Positions 48,218 through 58,376 are shown, counted from the stretch's first letter. The stretch: DNA of 64,000 nucleotides from Methanohalophilus profundi (GCF_004137855.1 NZ_QBKB01000002.1:693518-757517); one strand, 5' to 3'. Made by a program: numbers and translations. The notes: a model not told the origin generated them from the letters alone.

Positions 48218-48851
48218 AGCCTGCAAGGTTACTGTATATATTCCACACACCATGAGTTACAAAATCCACTGCAAGAGCTGCAAGGAAGAGCCCGAGCAGC
48301 CTGGTGATAACATGTGCTCCGGTGTATCCTATTAATTTATAGAGACGGCGGGAATAATATAGAGTCACAAAGCATATACCGAATGTCAGCAGGATTGCCA
48401 GCAATACCACCAGTTTATAGGTAATTAAAGGGGATGTACCCGAAAGCACGACTACGGTTGTGATTGTGGCAGGCCCTGTCATCAATGGAAGGGCTATGGG
48501 GAATATCCAGACATCATCACGGCTGAGGGATTCATGAATTTCCTCTTCCGTTACACTTTCCCCGGATACTTTTGAAAGCAGCATATCAAAAGCTACCTTG
48601 AACAACAATATTCCACCAGCCACCCTCAGGGAGTCTACGCTAATCCCGAAAACATTGAGGATGCTGTGACCGGTAACGGCAAAGAAAATGCATATCGCAC
48701 AGGCAAGAAGGGTTGCACGGGTTGCTATACTGTTTTTTTCTTCCTGTGTCATGCTGCTTGTTAGTGAGATGAACGTTACGACTACTCCGATCGGACTCAC
48801 GATAACGAAGATGCTTACAAAGGAGTAGATAAAGAATGATACAACGTCCAT
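48210..48851 (-). CDS. MarC-family integral membrane protein
   Basis: 213 residues with six membrane helices, matching the MarC/UPF0056 family: N-terminal VSPIGVVVTFISL and, after a charged loop, ALPLMTGPATITTVV. The family was once linked to antibiotic resistance, which was not supported later; transport substrate unknown. The mechanosensitive channel gene lies 51 bases upstream on the same strand, so both could be envelope-stress proteins in one transcript. Confidence 0.88.
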   Translation of the reverse strand: MDVVSFFIYSFVSIFVIVSPIGVVVTFISLTSSMTQEEKNSIATRATLLACAICIFFAVTGHSILNVFGISVDSLRVAGGILLFKVAFDMLLSKVSGESVTEEEIHESLSRDDVWIFPIALPLMTGPATITTVVVLSGTSPLITYKLVVLLAILLTFGICFVTLYYSRRLYKLIGYTGAHVITRLLGLFLAALAVDFVTHGVWNIYSNLAGFT

Positions 48852-48902
48852 ATCCGGCCACTATAGCAATCTGGTATTTAAAAGTGATCCTAAATAAGTT
48901 AG

Positions 48903-50120
48903 TTAATTAACATCATTTTCACTGACAGATTCTTTACTTTCTGGTAAACCGTAGGATTTTTTGTCCTCAATCTCACAGGACTCGGATTCCATGATTTCCA
49001 CCATTTTGTTATAATCCTCAAGAACGCTGTCCATGATGGAACGGAGGTGTTCAAGCACCTTGGAGTGAAGTAGACCTTCTGGAGATGATTCCATTTCTCC
49101 CGGTTCCGGAGCTTTTTCCAGTGCCTCAACAATCTGCTCTATGTTGCCCAAGCGATCCTTTATAGAAGACCAATTATTTTGCTGGATTTCGGCAGTTTCT
49201 TCGGGAAGGCAGGAAATTTGTTTTTCCACTTTTGCCTTTTTATTATCAAAATATTCCAGCGTATTTCGGGCCTTTTCCAGCATTTTAGCCTCTATAGCCT
49301 TATCGAAAATAATTTCTTCGGTGGATACTTCGGGAATGTAGTTCCTATCAGGCCGGTATTCCTCCTCATTTTCCCTGTTTTCCCGCAGAGGAGGAATGAA
49401 TCTTTTGCCATTCTTCATGACCCTCTGGTTCATGAAGGTAGGAGATACAATTTCAATATCCATCCTGTGAAGGGAATCCAGCACTTCCTTCTTAAAATTA
49501 GAACGGTCAGTTAGCAAGGCTTTAGTCTCTTTCAGCAGACCTCCCACCTTGTAGGTAACGGAAAAATCCCCCAGCTCAAGAACATGTACGAAAGGATCCT
49601 CCAGGCCTGCCTCATCAGCCGCCTTGAGTAGGGCTTTTTCAATATCCTGCCGGCATACATCATATCCCAGTGAAACATTAGTAGAGATTATAGTTCCCGA
49701 CGAGCGTATGGTAGTCAGGGGATTGGACATTATTTTCAGATTTGGCACGGTGATCAGGTCACGATCTTCTGACTGAATGCGTGTATAGAGGATGGTTTTG
49801 TCCGTCACCCTGCCAAAAATATCACCACTTCTTATGTAATCCCCCACATTGAATGGTTTGGTGAGCCGGACCATTATACCGGACATTCCATTTGAAACAA
49901 AAGTGGTAGAAGAAAGAGCTACCGTAGCACCAACAATAATACCTATCGCACTTACAATGATCTGTTTTGAATCACTGGATATCGGCAGGGAAAAGATAAC
50001 CAGCATCATACCCAAGAATGTTATAAGGGTAAAGAAAAGATTCCGTATGAAAGTGTCACCTTTGAAAATCAAAGATTTCTTAAAAAGATACTGGAGCAGC
50101 AGGATCACCAGCGATGTCAA
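48903..50120 (-). CDS. MscS-family mechanosensitive channel with long C-terminal tail
   Basis: 405 residues from TTG 50120. Membrane helices precede the pore-lining segment (VSAIGIIVGATVALSSTTFV, NGMSGIMVRLTKPFNVGDYI) and the beta/alpha-beta cytoplasmic domain (to about residue 225). A further 180 residues are hydrophilic and predicted helical or coiled coil, unlike E. coli MscS. Upstream of the TTG the frame continues with a good membrane-helix sequence (GVDHFYSTIVIVIL) but has no ATG, GTG or TTG before a stop, so the true start may be hidden by a base error. It would relieve turgor at osmotic downshift. Confidence 0.85.
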   Translation of the reverse strand: MTSLVILLLQYLFKKSLIFKGDTFIRNLFFTLITFLGMMLVIFSLPISSDSKQIIVSAIGIIVGATVALSSTTFVSNGMSGIMVRLTKPFNVGDYIRSGDIFGRVTDKTILYTRIQSEDRDLITVPNLKIMSNPLTTIRSSGTIISTNVSLGYDVCRQDIEKALLKAADEAGLEDPFVHVLELGDFSVTYKVGGLLKETKALLTDRSNFKKEVLDSLHRMDIEIVSPTFMNQRVMKNGKRFIPPLRENRENEEEYRPDRNYIPEVSTEEIIFDKAIEAKMLEKARNTLEYFDNKKAKVEKQISCLPEETAEIQQNNWSSIKDRLGNIEQIVEALEKAPEPGEMESSPEGLLHSKVLEHLRSIMDSVLEDYNKMVEIMESESCEIEDKKSYGLPESKESVSENDVN

Positions 50121-50248
50121 TATAACTATGACTATCGTCGAATAAAAATGATCGACCCCTACTGAGATACAGTATTCCCCCTTTGATACTGGAAATAATC
50201 AATATTAGGTATAAGTCTGTATTTACTTATACCTATACCTAAAATCGA

Positions 50249-51577
50249 TCAGTTAATTCGTTCGACTATTCGCAGGGCCATATCCACAACATCTGTAGCA
50301 TTCTTACCAAGCAGTCTTATCATGGGTTCTTTCCCGACATCGCCTTCATCATATATGATTTCAGGAACCTCACCGTATTTTTCTATTGCATAAGCCGTGC
50401 CCCAATCCATTGTGCTCACCTCAGAAGGTTCGTCCTTGCGTTCAAAAGAAGCAATGCCAAAGCCCATCTGGCTGCAGGCAGCAAGTACCTCCTTGCTGTA
50501 CTTAACATTCAGGCATGCCCTGATTTCAGGATTGGAATGTATAGCAGCAAGTACCACACTTCCAACATGTTTACTGGCACCAAACCCAACACAACCTGAT
50601 GCCACAGGCTTGCCTTTTGAACGGGTTATACGACCATGTACACCGGCTACATCGGATATTGTTTCCGCCTCCGGAGTTGCCATAGCAATATTGCATCCTA
50701 CCTCGGGGATAAGTTTTGAAAGAGCCTTTTCCGAAAGCAGGATATCCAGGGCCTCGGTAGTATTTACAAAAGTATGGTATTTTGCAGCCGAATTACGCAG
50801 AAAAGCAAGTGGGTCTACCGGGGATACACCCATCCCTGCAACGGTACTTCTGGCTATAGCATTTTCTACAAATCTTTTGGCACACCTTGCAGCCTCGGGT
50901 ACTCTCAATTCATTTGAGAGATAAACAAGCAAAGCCGCTGAATAGGTACACCCAGAACCATGAGTTCCCCCTTCAACAAATCGGCTTGATATTGTTGTAA
51001 ATGTGTCATTGTGGGATTCATAGACCAGATCCGAAGCATCAAAATGGCCTCCTGTGATTATTACATTATCCACACCGATCTTTGCTATCCTGCGAGCTGC
51101 TTTCTGCCCATCTTCCCAGGTGTTTATCGTAACTCCTGACAGGGCTTTTGCCTCATATATATTGGGAGTTACAACAAAAGCCAGAGGCAACAATTTTTCC
51201 TTCAGGATACTGAGTGCAGATTCTGCAAGCAAGGTGCCTCCGGCCTCGGCAGTCATTACCGGATCCACAACCAGTTTAAGACGATGCTTCTTTACCTCAG
51301 ATGCAACCACATCGATAATTTCAGGAGAAGAAAGCATTCCTGTTTTTGCCCACTTTACATCCATATCCGTACATACCGCATAAATCTGAGAGGATATATG
51401 GGATAGAGGCACCTCCGTTGAATCCTGCAGTCCCATTGTGTTCTGGGAGGTGATGCATGTAACGGCGCATGTGGGATGCATCCCCAGTGCCGAAAAGGTA
51501 CGAATGTCTGCTTCTATGCCGGCACCTCCGCCGGAATCCGAACCTGCTATCGTAAGGGCTACCTTTGTATTGCTCAT
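50249..51577 (-). CDS. thiDN: Bifunctional HMP kinase / ThiN thiamine-phosphate synthase
   Basis: 442 residues. Residues 1-260 are ThiD, the hydroxymethylpyrimidine (phosphate) kinase (LTIAGSDSGGGAGIEADIR, KTGMLSS, GGTHGSGCTYSAAL). Residues about 270-442 are ThiN, the archaeal thiamine-phosphate synthase (LIPEVGCNIAMA, GFGASKHVGSVVLAA). Together they convert the pyrimidine phosphate and couple it to the thiazole. AGGTG lies seven bases before ATG 51577. The promoter carries a perfect palindrome next to the predicted transcription start. Confidence 0.93.
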   Translation of the reverse strand: MSNTKVALTIAGSDSGGGAGIEADIRTFSALGMHPTCAVTCITSQNTMGLQDSTEVPLSHISSQIYAVCTDMDVKWAKTGMLSSPEIIDVVASEVKKHRLKLVVDPVMTAEAGGTLLAESALSILKEKLLPLAFVVTPNIYEAKALSGVTINTWEDGQKAARRIAKIGVDNVIITGGHFDASDLVYESHNDTFTTISSRFVEGGTHGSGCTYSAALLVYLSNELRVPEAARCAKRFVENAIARSTVAGMGVSPVDPLAFLRNSAAKYHTFVNTTEALDILLSEKALSKLIPEVGCNIAMATPEAETISDVAGVHGRITRSKGKPVASGCVGFGASKHVGSVVLAAIHSNPEIRACLNVKYSKEVLAACSQMGFGIASFERKDEPSEVSTMDWGTAYAIEKYGEVPEIIYDEGDVGKEPMIRLLGKNATDVVDMALRIVERIN

Positions 51578-51611
51578 ATAATTTCACCTGATGATAATTT
51601 CTTTGACTGAT

Positions 51612-51640
51612 GCAGAATATCTGCGATAGCTTTATATATA
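51612..51640 (-). promoter_or_regulatory. thiDN promoter: TATA box and 13-bp palindrome
   Basis: The minus-strand TATA box TATATATAAA is at 51631-51640, so transcription should start near 51610. The perfect palindrome GCAGA-TAT-TCTGC (51612-51624) lies between the two, a position where a bound repressor would block the polymerase. I found no TPP riboswitch motif in the short leader. Confidence 0.55.
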
Positions 51641-51715
51641 GTATTTGCACCATGAGAGATTTACATTATTACATGCAAACATCCAATTAAATTCGTTTGG
51701 GTAAATTAGATTTAA

Positions 51716-51961
<246 letters not shown>

Positions 51962-52040
51962 CCTATAAGAATAATCAGGGCAATCAATGGTACCCTTCAG
52001 AATACTGATTACTACCATCCATATTACAAGGTGATAAATA

Positions 52041-52211
52041 ATGTCAAAAGGTACTCCCTCAAGAGGAAAAAGACAGAAACGTACACATGCTAAATGCAGA
52101 CGTTGCGGTAGCGTATCTCTTAACATCCATACCAAACAGTGCACATCATGCGGATTTGGTAAGACCTCACGTATGAGAAGTTACAAGTGGCAGCGCAAGT
52201 GCAAATACTGA
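52041..52211 (+). CDS. rpl37e: Ribosomal protein eL37
   Basis: 56 residues, very basic, with the zinc-finger cysteines CRRC and CTSC ([11 protein letters not shown] at the start, [12 protein letters not shown] near the end). It is a 50S subunit protein. A perfect ribosome binding site AAGGTGAT stands six bases before the ATG. It is co-transcribed with the Lsm gene. Confidence 0.96.
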   Translation: MSKGTPSRGKRQKRTHAKCRRCGSVSLNIHTKQCTSCGFGKTSRMRSYKWQRKCKY

Positions 52212-52239
52212 TCACTCTTATTCTTTTGCTGAGGTGCAA

Positions 52240-53651
52240 ATGAAAGAAGAATGCGGTGTTGTAGGGGTTTTACTGGATGATACAAAATCCCAATCAAAAA
52301 CCGTCGCACTTCAGATTTACTATTCTCTCTATGCACTACAGCACAGGGGTCAGGAATCCACCGGCATTACTGTTTACAATGGTGGTTCAACCCATACCCT
52401 GAAGGGGATGGGGCTTGTCCCGGAAGTTTATGCAAGGGAAGACATTGTTAAACTTGTAGGTCATGTGGGTATCGGTCATGTCCGCTATTCCACAACTGGC
52501 CAGTCGCGCATAGAAAATTGCCAGCCCCTTATTGTGAATTACAAAAGTGGTACTGTAGCTATTGCTCATAATGGCAACCTGATAAACGGCAGCGACCTGC
52601 GGGACGAACTGGAATCAGAAGGCAGGATTTTCATAACCGATTCTGACACCGAAGTTGTTGCCCACCTTCTGGTCAAGGAACTGCTAAAACACGGACCTGT
52701 AGAGTCTATCAAGAATGTGATGAAAAGGCTTGAGGGGTCATATTCCCTTGTCATAATGATCGATGATCTCCTGATAGCCGCCAGGGACCCCCTTGGAATC
52801 AAACCTCTCTGCATAGGAAAAACTGACCTTGGGCTGGTAGTTGCATCCGAAAGTGTGGCCATTGATACATTAAACGGCAAACTTATCCGGGATGTTAAAC
52901 CAGGCGAGATCGTTGTATTAAAAGATGGTGAAGTGGAAAGTCATCAGGTATACAATACCACACATGCAGCACATTGTGTTTTTGAATACATCTATTTTGC
53001 AAGACCTGACTCTGTAATTGATGGACAGCTCGTCTACAAAGTAAGGGAACGTATTGGCAGGGAACTCGCAAAAGAACATTCTGTTGAAGCAGATATTATT
53101 TCCCCTGTCCCGGATTCGGGTATTACTTCTGCTGTCGGATATTCCAGGGAATCCAAAATCCAGTATCAGGAAGGTTTAATGAAAAACCGCTATATTGGCA
53201 GGACCTTTATTCTTCCAGGCCAGGAAATGAGGGAAATCGCTGTCAGGCTCAAGATGAACACGATTGCAGAAAACATAGAGGACAAGAAGGTAGTACTCAT
53301 CGATGATAGTGTTGTAAGGGGAACTACTTCCCGAAGAATCATCAATATGATCAAAGACTCAGGTGCCAGAGAAGTACACGCCAGAATTGGGAGTCCCGCT
53401 ATAATTGCCCCCTGCTATATGGGTATTGATATGGCTACCCGTGAGGAATTAATTGCGGCCAACAACAAAGTGGAAAATATTTGTAATACCATAAACGCAG
53501 ATTCCCTTGGCTATCTAAGTGTCGATGGGCTGGTCAGAGCCATAGGTCTTGACAAAGAAGATCTCTGTATGGGATGTCTGACAGAAGTATATCCACTGGA
53601 AATCCCCGGGGAAAATGCCAGTGCAGGCAAACCCGGCTTAATCAATTCTAA
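52240..53651 (+). CDS. purF: Amidophosphoribosyltransferase PurF (3' frameshift)
   Basis: About 470 residues after correction. The N-terminal Ntn-hydrolase nucleophile is Cys5 (MKEECGVVGV), exposed after removal of a short propeptide; glutaminase segments LQHRGQESTGI and IAHNGNLING follow, and the PRPP motif is VVLIDDSVVRGTTS. The frame as given runs on to 53802 through the opposite-strand PAP2 gene. Adding one A to the A4 run 53612-53615 gives the normal end (IPGEKCQCRQTRLNQF) with TAA at 53649-53651. It catalyses the first step of purine synthesis. GAGGTG precedes the ATG closely. Confidence 0.93.
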
Positions 53652-54141
53652 ACCTTTTTGCTTTTCTTACAAATGCAGGATACAAAAGCAAACCTGCATA
53701 ACCCAGAATAATACCTGCTATAACATCCGAAGGATAATGTACACCCACCACTATCCGGCTGATACCCATCGTTATGGCAATTATCCAGAACAAATAACCT
53801 GATTTGCCTGAAACCGGCTGCAAAAAACTGGCGGTTCCAAAAGCCAGTGCTGTGTGACTGCTGGGAAAAGAATAACCGGCTGCATCCACAAGGATACGTC
53901 CGGTTTCTGGCCTGGGAACCATGAATAATGATTTCAGCGCAAAAACTACCGCCCAAACCGCAAACAAAAGTGTCAAGTAGTAGGCTGCACAGGGTTTACC
54001 TTTAAATATATATAGAAATGCAGCGATTAACAACCATATAAACAGGTTTCCCGCTATTGCCAGGGGAACCATGATAAAATCAAGAGCCTGAATGGAATTT
54101 ATGTAATGAAATAATTGTAAATCAAATTCCTAAAATGGCAT
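53638..54141 (-). CDS. PAP2-family phosphatase, start uncertain (in-frame UAG at codon 4)
   Basis: A membrane phosphatase with the PAP2 motifs K-x6-RP (KSLFMVPRP), PSSHTA and SR-x5-H-x3-D (SRIVVGVHYPSD), and about four to five membrane helices. The first clean ATG is at 54072, but the frame upstream continues with family-like sequence (LFHYINSIQALDF) up to ATG 54141. That start sits about 26 bases from a TATA box (TTTATATG, 54163-54169), as for a leaderless transcript, yet codon 4 is TAG at 54130-54132. Either UAG is decoded, the start is a rare codon, or there is a base error. Its 3' end overlaps purF. Confidence 0.75.
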
Positions 54142-54198
54142 TGGAAGAAGATTGTAAACCACATATAAACATTTTTGCAGGATAGTAGCTGTGAAAAC

Positions 54199-57100
54199 AT
54201 GCAAAATAATTCAAATTCCTGGGACTTCTGGATTGACAGGGGAGGTACCTTCACCGATATAGTGGCCCTAAAACCGGATGGAGAACTCCTGACACACAAA
54301 CTCCTATCCGACAATCCCGAACAATACGAAGATGCTGCTATAGAAGGAATGCGACAGGTGTTGAATCTCGAAAAAGATGAAACCCTTCCTGCAGAAAAAA
54401 TTGTATCTATCCGCATGGGAACCACTGTAGGAACGAATGCACTGCTTGAGCGCAGGGGAGAGCCTACAGTACTTGTAATAACGGAAAGGTTCAGGAACAT
54501 CCTGAAAATCGGATACCAGAACCGCCCCTGTATATTTGCACTTGAAATCAAAAAACCCGAAGTACTCTATGAGGAAGTTATTGAAGCCAGACAAAGATAC
54601 AGCTCTGACGGAACAATAGTTACTCCTCTGAACTGTGAGGACATTAAAGAGAAGCTTGTGGAACATTACCATAAAGGCTACCGCTCTGTCGCAGTTGCTC
54701 TTATGCATTCGTTTCGCTATCCTGCTCACGAAGAGCAAATAGAAAAGATTGCACATGATGTAGGATATACCAATATTTCCCTCTCCCATCGCACAAGCCC
54801 GTTAAGCAAACTGGTTGCCCGGGCAGAAACAACCGTTGTGGATGCATACCTGTCCCCGGTGCTGGAACATTATGTAAATCTGGTACGCAACAAACTCAAT
54901 GACCAGAAAAACCCGACTGATCTTTTCTTCATGCAATCCAGCGGCGGCCTGGTAGACGGAGACAGTTTCCGGGGCAAAGACAGTATTCTTTCGGGTCCTG
55001 CCGGCGGTATCGTAGGATCGGCAGAAGTCTGCAGGATGGCAGGGTTTGACCGCGTAATCAGTTTTGATATGGGAGGAACATCCACCGATGTAGCCCATTA
55101 CAGTGGAGAAATGGAACGAACCCTCGAATCAACTGTCTCAGGAACACATCTGCACACTCCCATGCTGAAAATACATACTGTTGCCGCAGGCGGTGGATCA
55201 ATCCTGCATTTTGAAGATGGGAGGTTCCAGGCAGGACCCGATTCTGCGGGGGCCGATCCCGGACCCGCCTGTTACAGGAAAGGAGGGCCACTTACCGTTA
55301 CTGACTGTAACGTAATGCTGGGCAAGATCAGTCCACATAATTTCCCCCGGATTTTCGGTGAAAATGCGGATTTACCCCTTGACAGGGACATTGTTGTGGA
55401 AAATTTTCGTGAACTTGCAGAAGAAATAAAGCTGCAAACCGGCAAAAGCATGAAACCGGAAGAAGTTGCCGAAGGTTTCCTGAAAGTGGCAGTGGAAAAT
55501 ATGGCTAATGCCATCAAGCATATTTCGGTGAAAAGAGGATATCATCTTGAAGATTACATTCTCTGTTGTTTCGGAGGCGCGGGAGCCCAACATGCGGGCC
55601 TAGTGGCTGATTCTCTGGGTATTGGAAAAATACTGATTCATCCCTTTGCAGGAGTACTATCAGCCTACGGGATGGGACTTGCAGACAGACGGATAATCGA
55701 GGAGAAAGCCCTGGAAAAGTACCTTGAAGAAGGGATTGAAAAGGAACTGGCAGGTGTCACAAAGAACCTTTCTGAAAAAGGAATGGAACGTATGCTTGCC
55801 ACAGGTGACAGGAATATTGACATTGAAACCGTGGAAAGGGTCCGCCTGAAATATGAAGGTACTGAAACAACTTTTGATGTGCCATGCGGCCCTATAGACG
55901 AAATGACAAAAATGTTTCACAACCTGCACATCGAACGTTTTGGTTTTGTAAGCGAAAATAGAAAACTGGTAGTGGATTCTGCTTATGTGGAAATTATTGG
56001 CAGGAACCAGACACCTGCAGAAACCACCCATTTATTAACAGATAAAAATCCAGAGCCTGCATCTTCAAAGGAAGTTTACATGGAAGGGAAATGGCACCGG
56101 ATACCTTTGTTCACAAGGGATGTTCTCAAACCCGGCAATCGGATTACCGGTCCTGCCTTAATCATGGAAGATACAACTACCATTGTACTGGAAAGTAAAT
56201 GGCAGGCTTCCATAACAGAACACAATCATTTGCTGCTGGAAAAAAAGATAACAAAACCCAAGCCGGATATTGGTACTGAAGTCGATCCCGTTATGCTTGA
56301 GATATTCAATAACCGTTTCATGTCAGTAGCCGAACAAATGGGATACAGGTTGCGCAATGCAGCCCATTCGGTGAATATAAAGGAGAGACTGGATTTCTCC
56401 TGTGCAATCTTTGATGGCAGCGGTAACCTTGTTGCAAATGCGCCCCACATCCCGGTACATCTGGGCTCAATGGAAGATGCAGTAAAAGAGGTAATCCGCA
56501 ACCATGAAAATGATTTCAGCGAAGGTGATACCTACATTCTCAATTCCCCCTATCATGGAGGGACCCACCTCCCTGATATAACCGCAGTTTCCCCGCTTAT
56601 TAGCAACGGAAAACCACAATTTTATGTAGCATCCAGAGGCCACCATGCGGATATCGGCGGGATCGCTCCGGGTTCCATGCCACCATTAAGCAAGAGGATC
56701 GAGGAAGAAGGAGTTCTTATTGAAGAATTCAAACTTACAGAGCAGGGAAAATTCCGGGAAGAAGAATTAGTTGAACTTTTCAAGCAGGCAACATATCCCC
56801 CTCGAAACCCCGACCAGAACATCGCAGATCTCAAAGCACAGATTGCTGCCAACCAGAAAGGAATAGAAGAACTCCGCAAACTTGTTGATACCTATTCCCT
56901 GAAAACCATTACTGCATACATGCAACACGTACAGGATAATGCTGAAATGGCAGTGGAAAAAGTGATTGATGTTTTAGAAGATGGAGACTTCGAGTACATA
57001 CTGGATGATGACAGTAAAATTGCAGTAGGGTTAAGAATTGACAGGGATAACACAAAAGCAATTATCGATTTTACACACACTTCACCTCAAACAAAAAGTA

Positions 57101-57807
57101 ATTTCAATGCACCGTCTGCAGTCTGCAAAGCTGCGGTACTTTATGTATTCAGGACACTTGTGCAGGATGATATTCCGCTCAACTCGGGCTGTCTCAGGCC
57201 TATTACGATAATCATTCCCGAAAATTCAATGCTTAATCCTTCATATCCTGCAGCTGTTGTGGCCGGCAATGTCGAAACTTCCCAATACATTGTAGATTGC
57301 CTCTACGGAGCCCTCGGTATACTTGCACCGTCCCAGGGAACAATGAATAATTTCACGTTCGGCAATGACAGATTCCAGTATTATGAGACCATCTGCGGAG
57401 GGGCGGGAGCAGGCAATGGTTTTGATGGAGAAGATGCGGTTCAGACACACATGACTAATTCCCTGATTACAGACCCCGAAATAATGGAATTACGTTTTCC
57501 TGTCAGAATAGAAGAATTCAGTATTCGAAGGGGTAGCGGAGGAGCGGGAAAATTTCAGGGAGGCAACGGTGTGGTCAGAAAGATACGTTTTCTCAAAAAA
57601 ATGAAGGCAGCAATTCTTTCAAGCCACAGGAAATATCCGCCAAAGGGAATGGCAGGCGGAGAGACTGCAAGCACCGGCGAAAACATCTTAAAAAGGAAGA
57701 AAGGGGAAACTATTGAACTTTCAGCCGCTGATGAAGTAGAAGTGGAAGAAGGAGATGTATTCATGATTAAAACTCCTGGAGGAGGAGGCTATGGAAACAG
57801 GGAATGA
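54199..57807 (+). CDS. Fused 5-oxoprolinase / hydantoinase (HyuA-HyuB type)
   Basis: About 1,202 residues from ATG 54199 (MQNNSNSWDFW); a TTG at 54175 is an alternative. The first half (to about 690) is a HyuA-type ATPase domain with FWIDRGGTFTDIVA and SFDMGGTSTDVAHY; the second half (from about 700) is HyuB (NVKERLDFSCAI-like IKERLDFSCAIF, YHGGTHLPDITAVSP, GGAGAGNGFDG). Fusion of the two is the organisation of eukaryotic and bacterial 5-oxoprolinases, which open 5-oxoproline to glutamate with ATP; hydantoinase activity is the alternative. It overlaps the following M23-like gene by 17 bases. Confidence 0.88.
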   Translation: MQNNSNSWDFWIDRGGTFTDIVALKPDGELLTHKLLSDNPEQYEDAAIEGMRQVLNLEKDETLPAEKIVSIRMGTTVGTNALLERRGEPTVLVITERFRNILKIGYQNRPCIFALEIKKPEVLYEEVIEARQRYSSDGTIVTPLNCEDIKEKLVEHYHKGYRSVAVALMHSFRYPAHEEQIEKIAHDVGYTNISLSHRTSPLSKLVARAETTVVDAYLSPVLEHYVNLVRNKLNDQKNPTDLFFMQSSGGLVDGDSFRGKDSILSGPAGGIVGSAEVCRMAGFDRVISFDMGGTSTDVAHYSGEMERTLESTVSGTHLHTPMLKIHTVAAGGGSILHFEDGRFQAGPDSAGADPGPACYRKGGPLTVTDCNVMLGKISPHNFPRIFGENADLPLDRDIVVENFRELAEEIKLQTGKSMKPEEVAEGFLKVAVENMANAIKHISVKRGYHLEDYILCCFGGAGAQHAGLVADSLGIGKILIHPFAGVLSAYGMGLADRRIIEEKALEKYLEEGIEKELAGVTKNLSEKGMERMLATGDRNIDIETVERVRLKYEGTETTFDVPCGPIDEMTKMFHNLHIERFGFVSENRKLVVDSAYVEIIGRNQTPAETTHLLTDKNPEPASSKEVYMEGKWHRIPLFTRDVLKPGNRITGPALIMEDTTTIVLESKWQASITEHNHLLLEKKITKPKPDIGTEVDPVMLEIFNNRFMSVAEQMGYRLRNAAHSVNIKERLDFSCAIFDGSGNLVANAPHIPVHLGSMEDAVKEVIRNHENDFSEGDTYILNSPYHGGTHLPDITAVSPLISNGKPQFYVASRGHHADIGGIAPGSMPPLSKRIEEEGVLIEEFKLTEQGKFREEELVELFKQATYPPRNPDQNIADLKAQIAANQKGIEELRKLVDTYSLKTITAYMQHVQDNAEMAVEKVIDVLEDGDFEYILDDDSKIAVGLRIDRDNTKAIIDFTHTSPQTKSNFNAPSAVCKAAVLYVFRTLVQDDIPLNSGCLRPITIIIPENSMLNPSYPAAVVAGNVETSQYIVDCLYGALGILAPSQGTMNNFTFGNDRFQYYETICGGAGAGNGFDGEDAVQTHMTNSLITDPEIMELRFPVRIEEFSIRRGSGGAGKFQGGNGVVRKIRFLKKMKAAILSSHRKYPPKGMAGGETASTGENILKRKKGETIELSAADEVEVEEGDVFMIKTPGGGGYGNRE

Positions 57808-58330
57808 AAAAAACTGGCCCCTTCCAGTACCGGTCCATATACCTGCTGATGGTGAATCGGGTTGTTTCTGGGAAGACAGAAAAGACCGCCACCACTGTGG
57901 CATTGACCTTTATGCAGAAAAAGGAACCCCGGTTTTTGCCATAGAGGAGGGAGAAGTTGTAGAAATTGGAATAATGACCTCTTCCTCAATGATAGAGTAC
58001 TGGAATGAAACCTACCATCTAATAGTACGGGGAAATTCCGGGACATATTACAAATACGGGGAAATGGGCATGACCATTCCGGAAAAAAGTTCAAGGGTCA
58101 AAAAATATGACCAGATTGGAGAGGTTGGACAGGTACTAAACCCTGCAATGATAGATAGCACATCACCCCGGTACATCCAGGCACTCAAAGAAAAAAATCC
58201 TGCCATGTTGCATCTTGAAATATGGGAAAAATACCCTGTTACAGATCATAAATTGTACCTGGGAGGCAACTGGTTCAGTTCCAAAAAACCGCCAGGCCTC
58301 CTGAACCCCCTGCATTATTTGCATAAATGA
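57791..58330 (+). CDS. M23/LytM-like peptidase-fold protein
   Basis: 179 residues without signal peptide or membrane segment. The fold signature of LytM-type peptidases is visible: HHCGIDLYAEKGTPVFAIEEGEVV split as HHCGIDL and GTPVFAIEEGEVV, then KKYDQIGEVGQVL and HLEIWE. The usual first zinc motif H-x3-D is present (HCGID), the final H-x-H is only H-L-E, so activity is uncertain. It starts within the last codons of the oxoprolinase gene (GGAGGAGG just before the ATG), implying coupled translation. Archaea lack murein, so the target must be something else. Confidence 0.7.
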   Translation: METGNEKNWPLPVPVHIPADGESGCFWEDRKDRHHCGIDLYAEKGTPVFAIEEGEVVEIGIMTSSSMIEYWNETYHLIVRGNSGTYYKYGEMGMTIPEKSSRVKKYDQIGEVGQVLNPAMIDSTSPRYIQALKEKNPAMLHLEIWEKYPVTDHKLYLGGNWFSSKKPPGLLNPLHYLHK

Positions 58331-58376
58331 AATCAATTGATAAGATATTAATATTATTGAATTTCATGGTAAAGGC

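Noticed and set aside
51578-51610. TPP riboswitch in the thiDN leader
   Set aside because: The predicted leader is only about 33 bases and lacks the conserved TPP-aptamer strings; a DNA palindrome is the better regulatory candidate.
53652-53802. C-terminal extension of PurF by about 50 residues
   Set aside because: The extension is the complement of the PAP2 gene; one missing A at 53612-53615 explains the loss of the normal stop.
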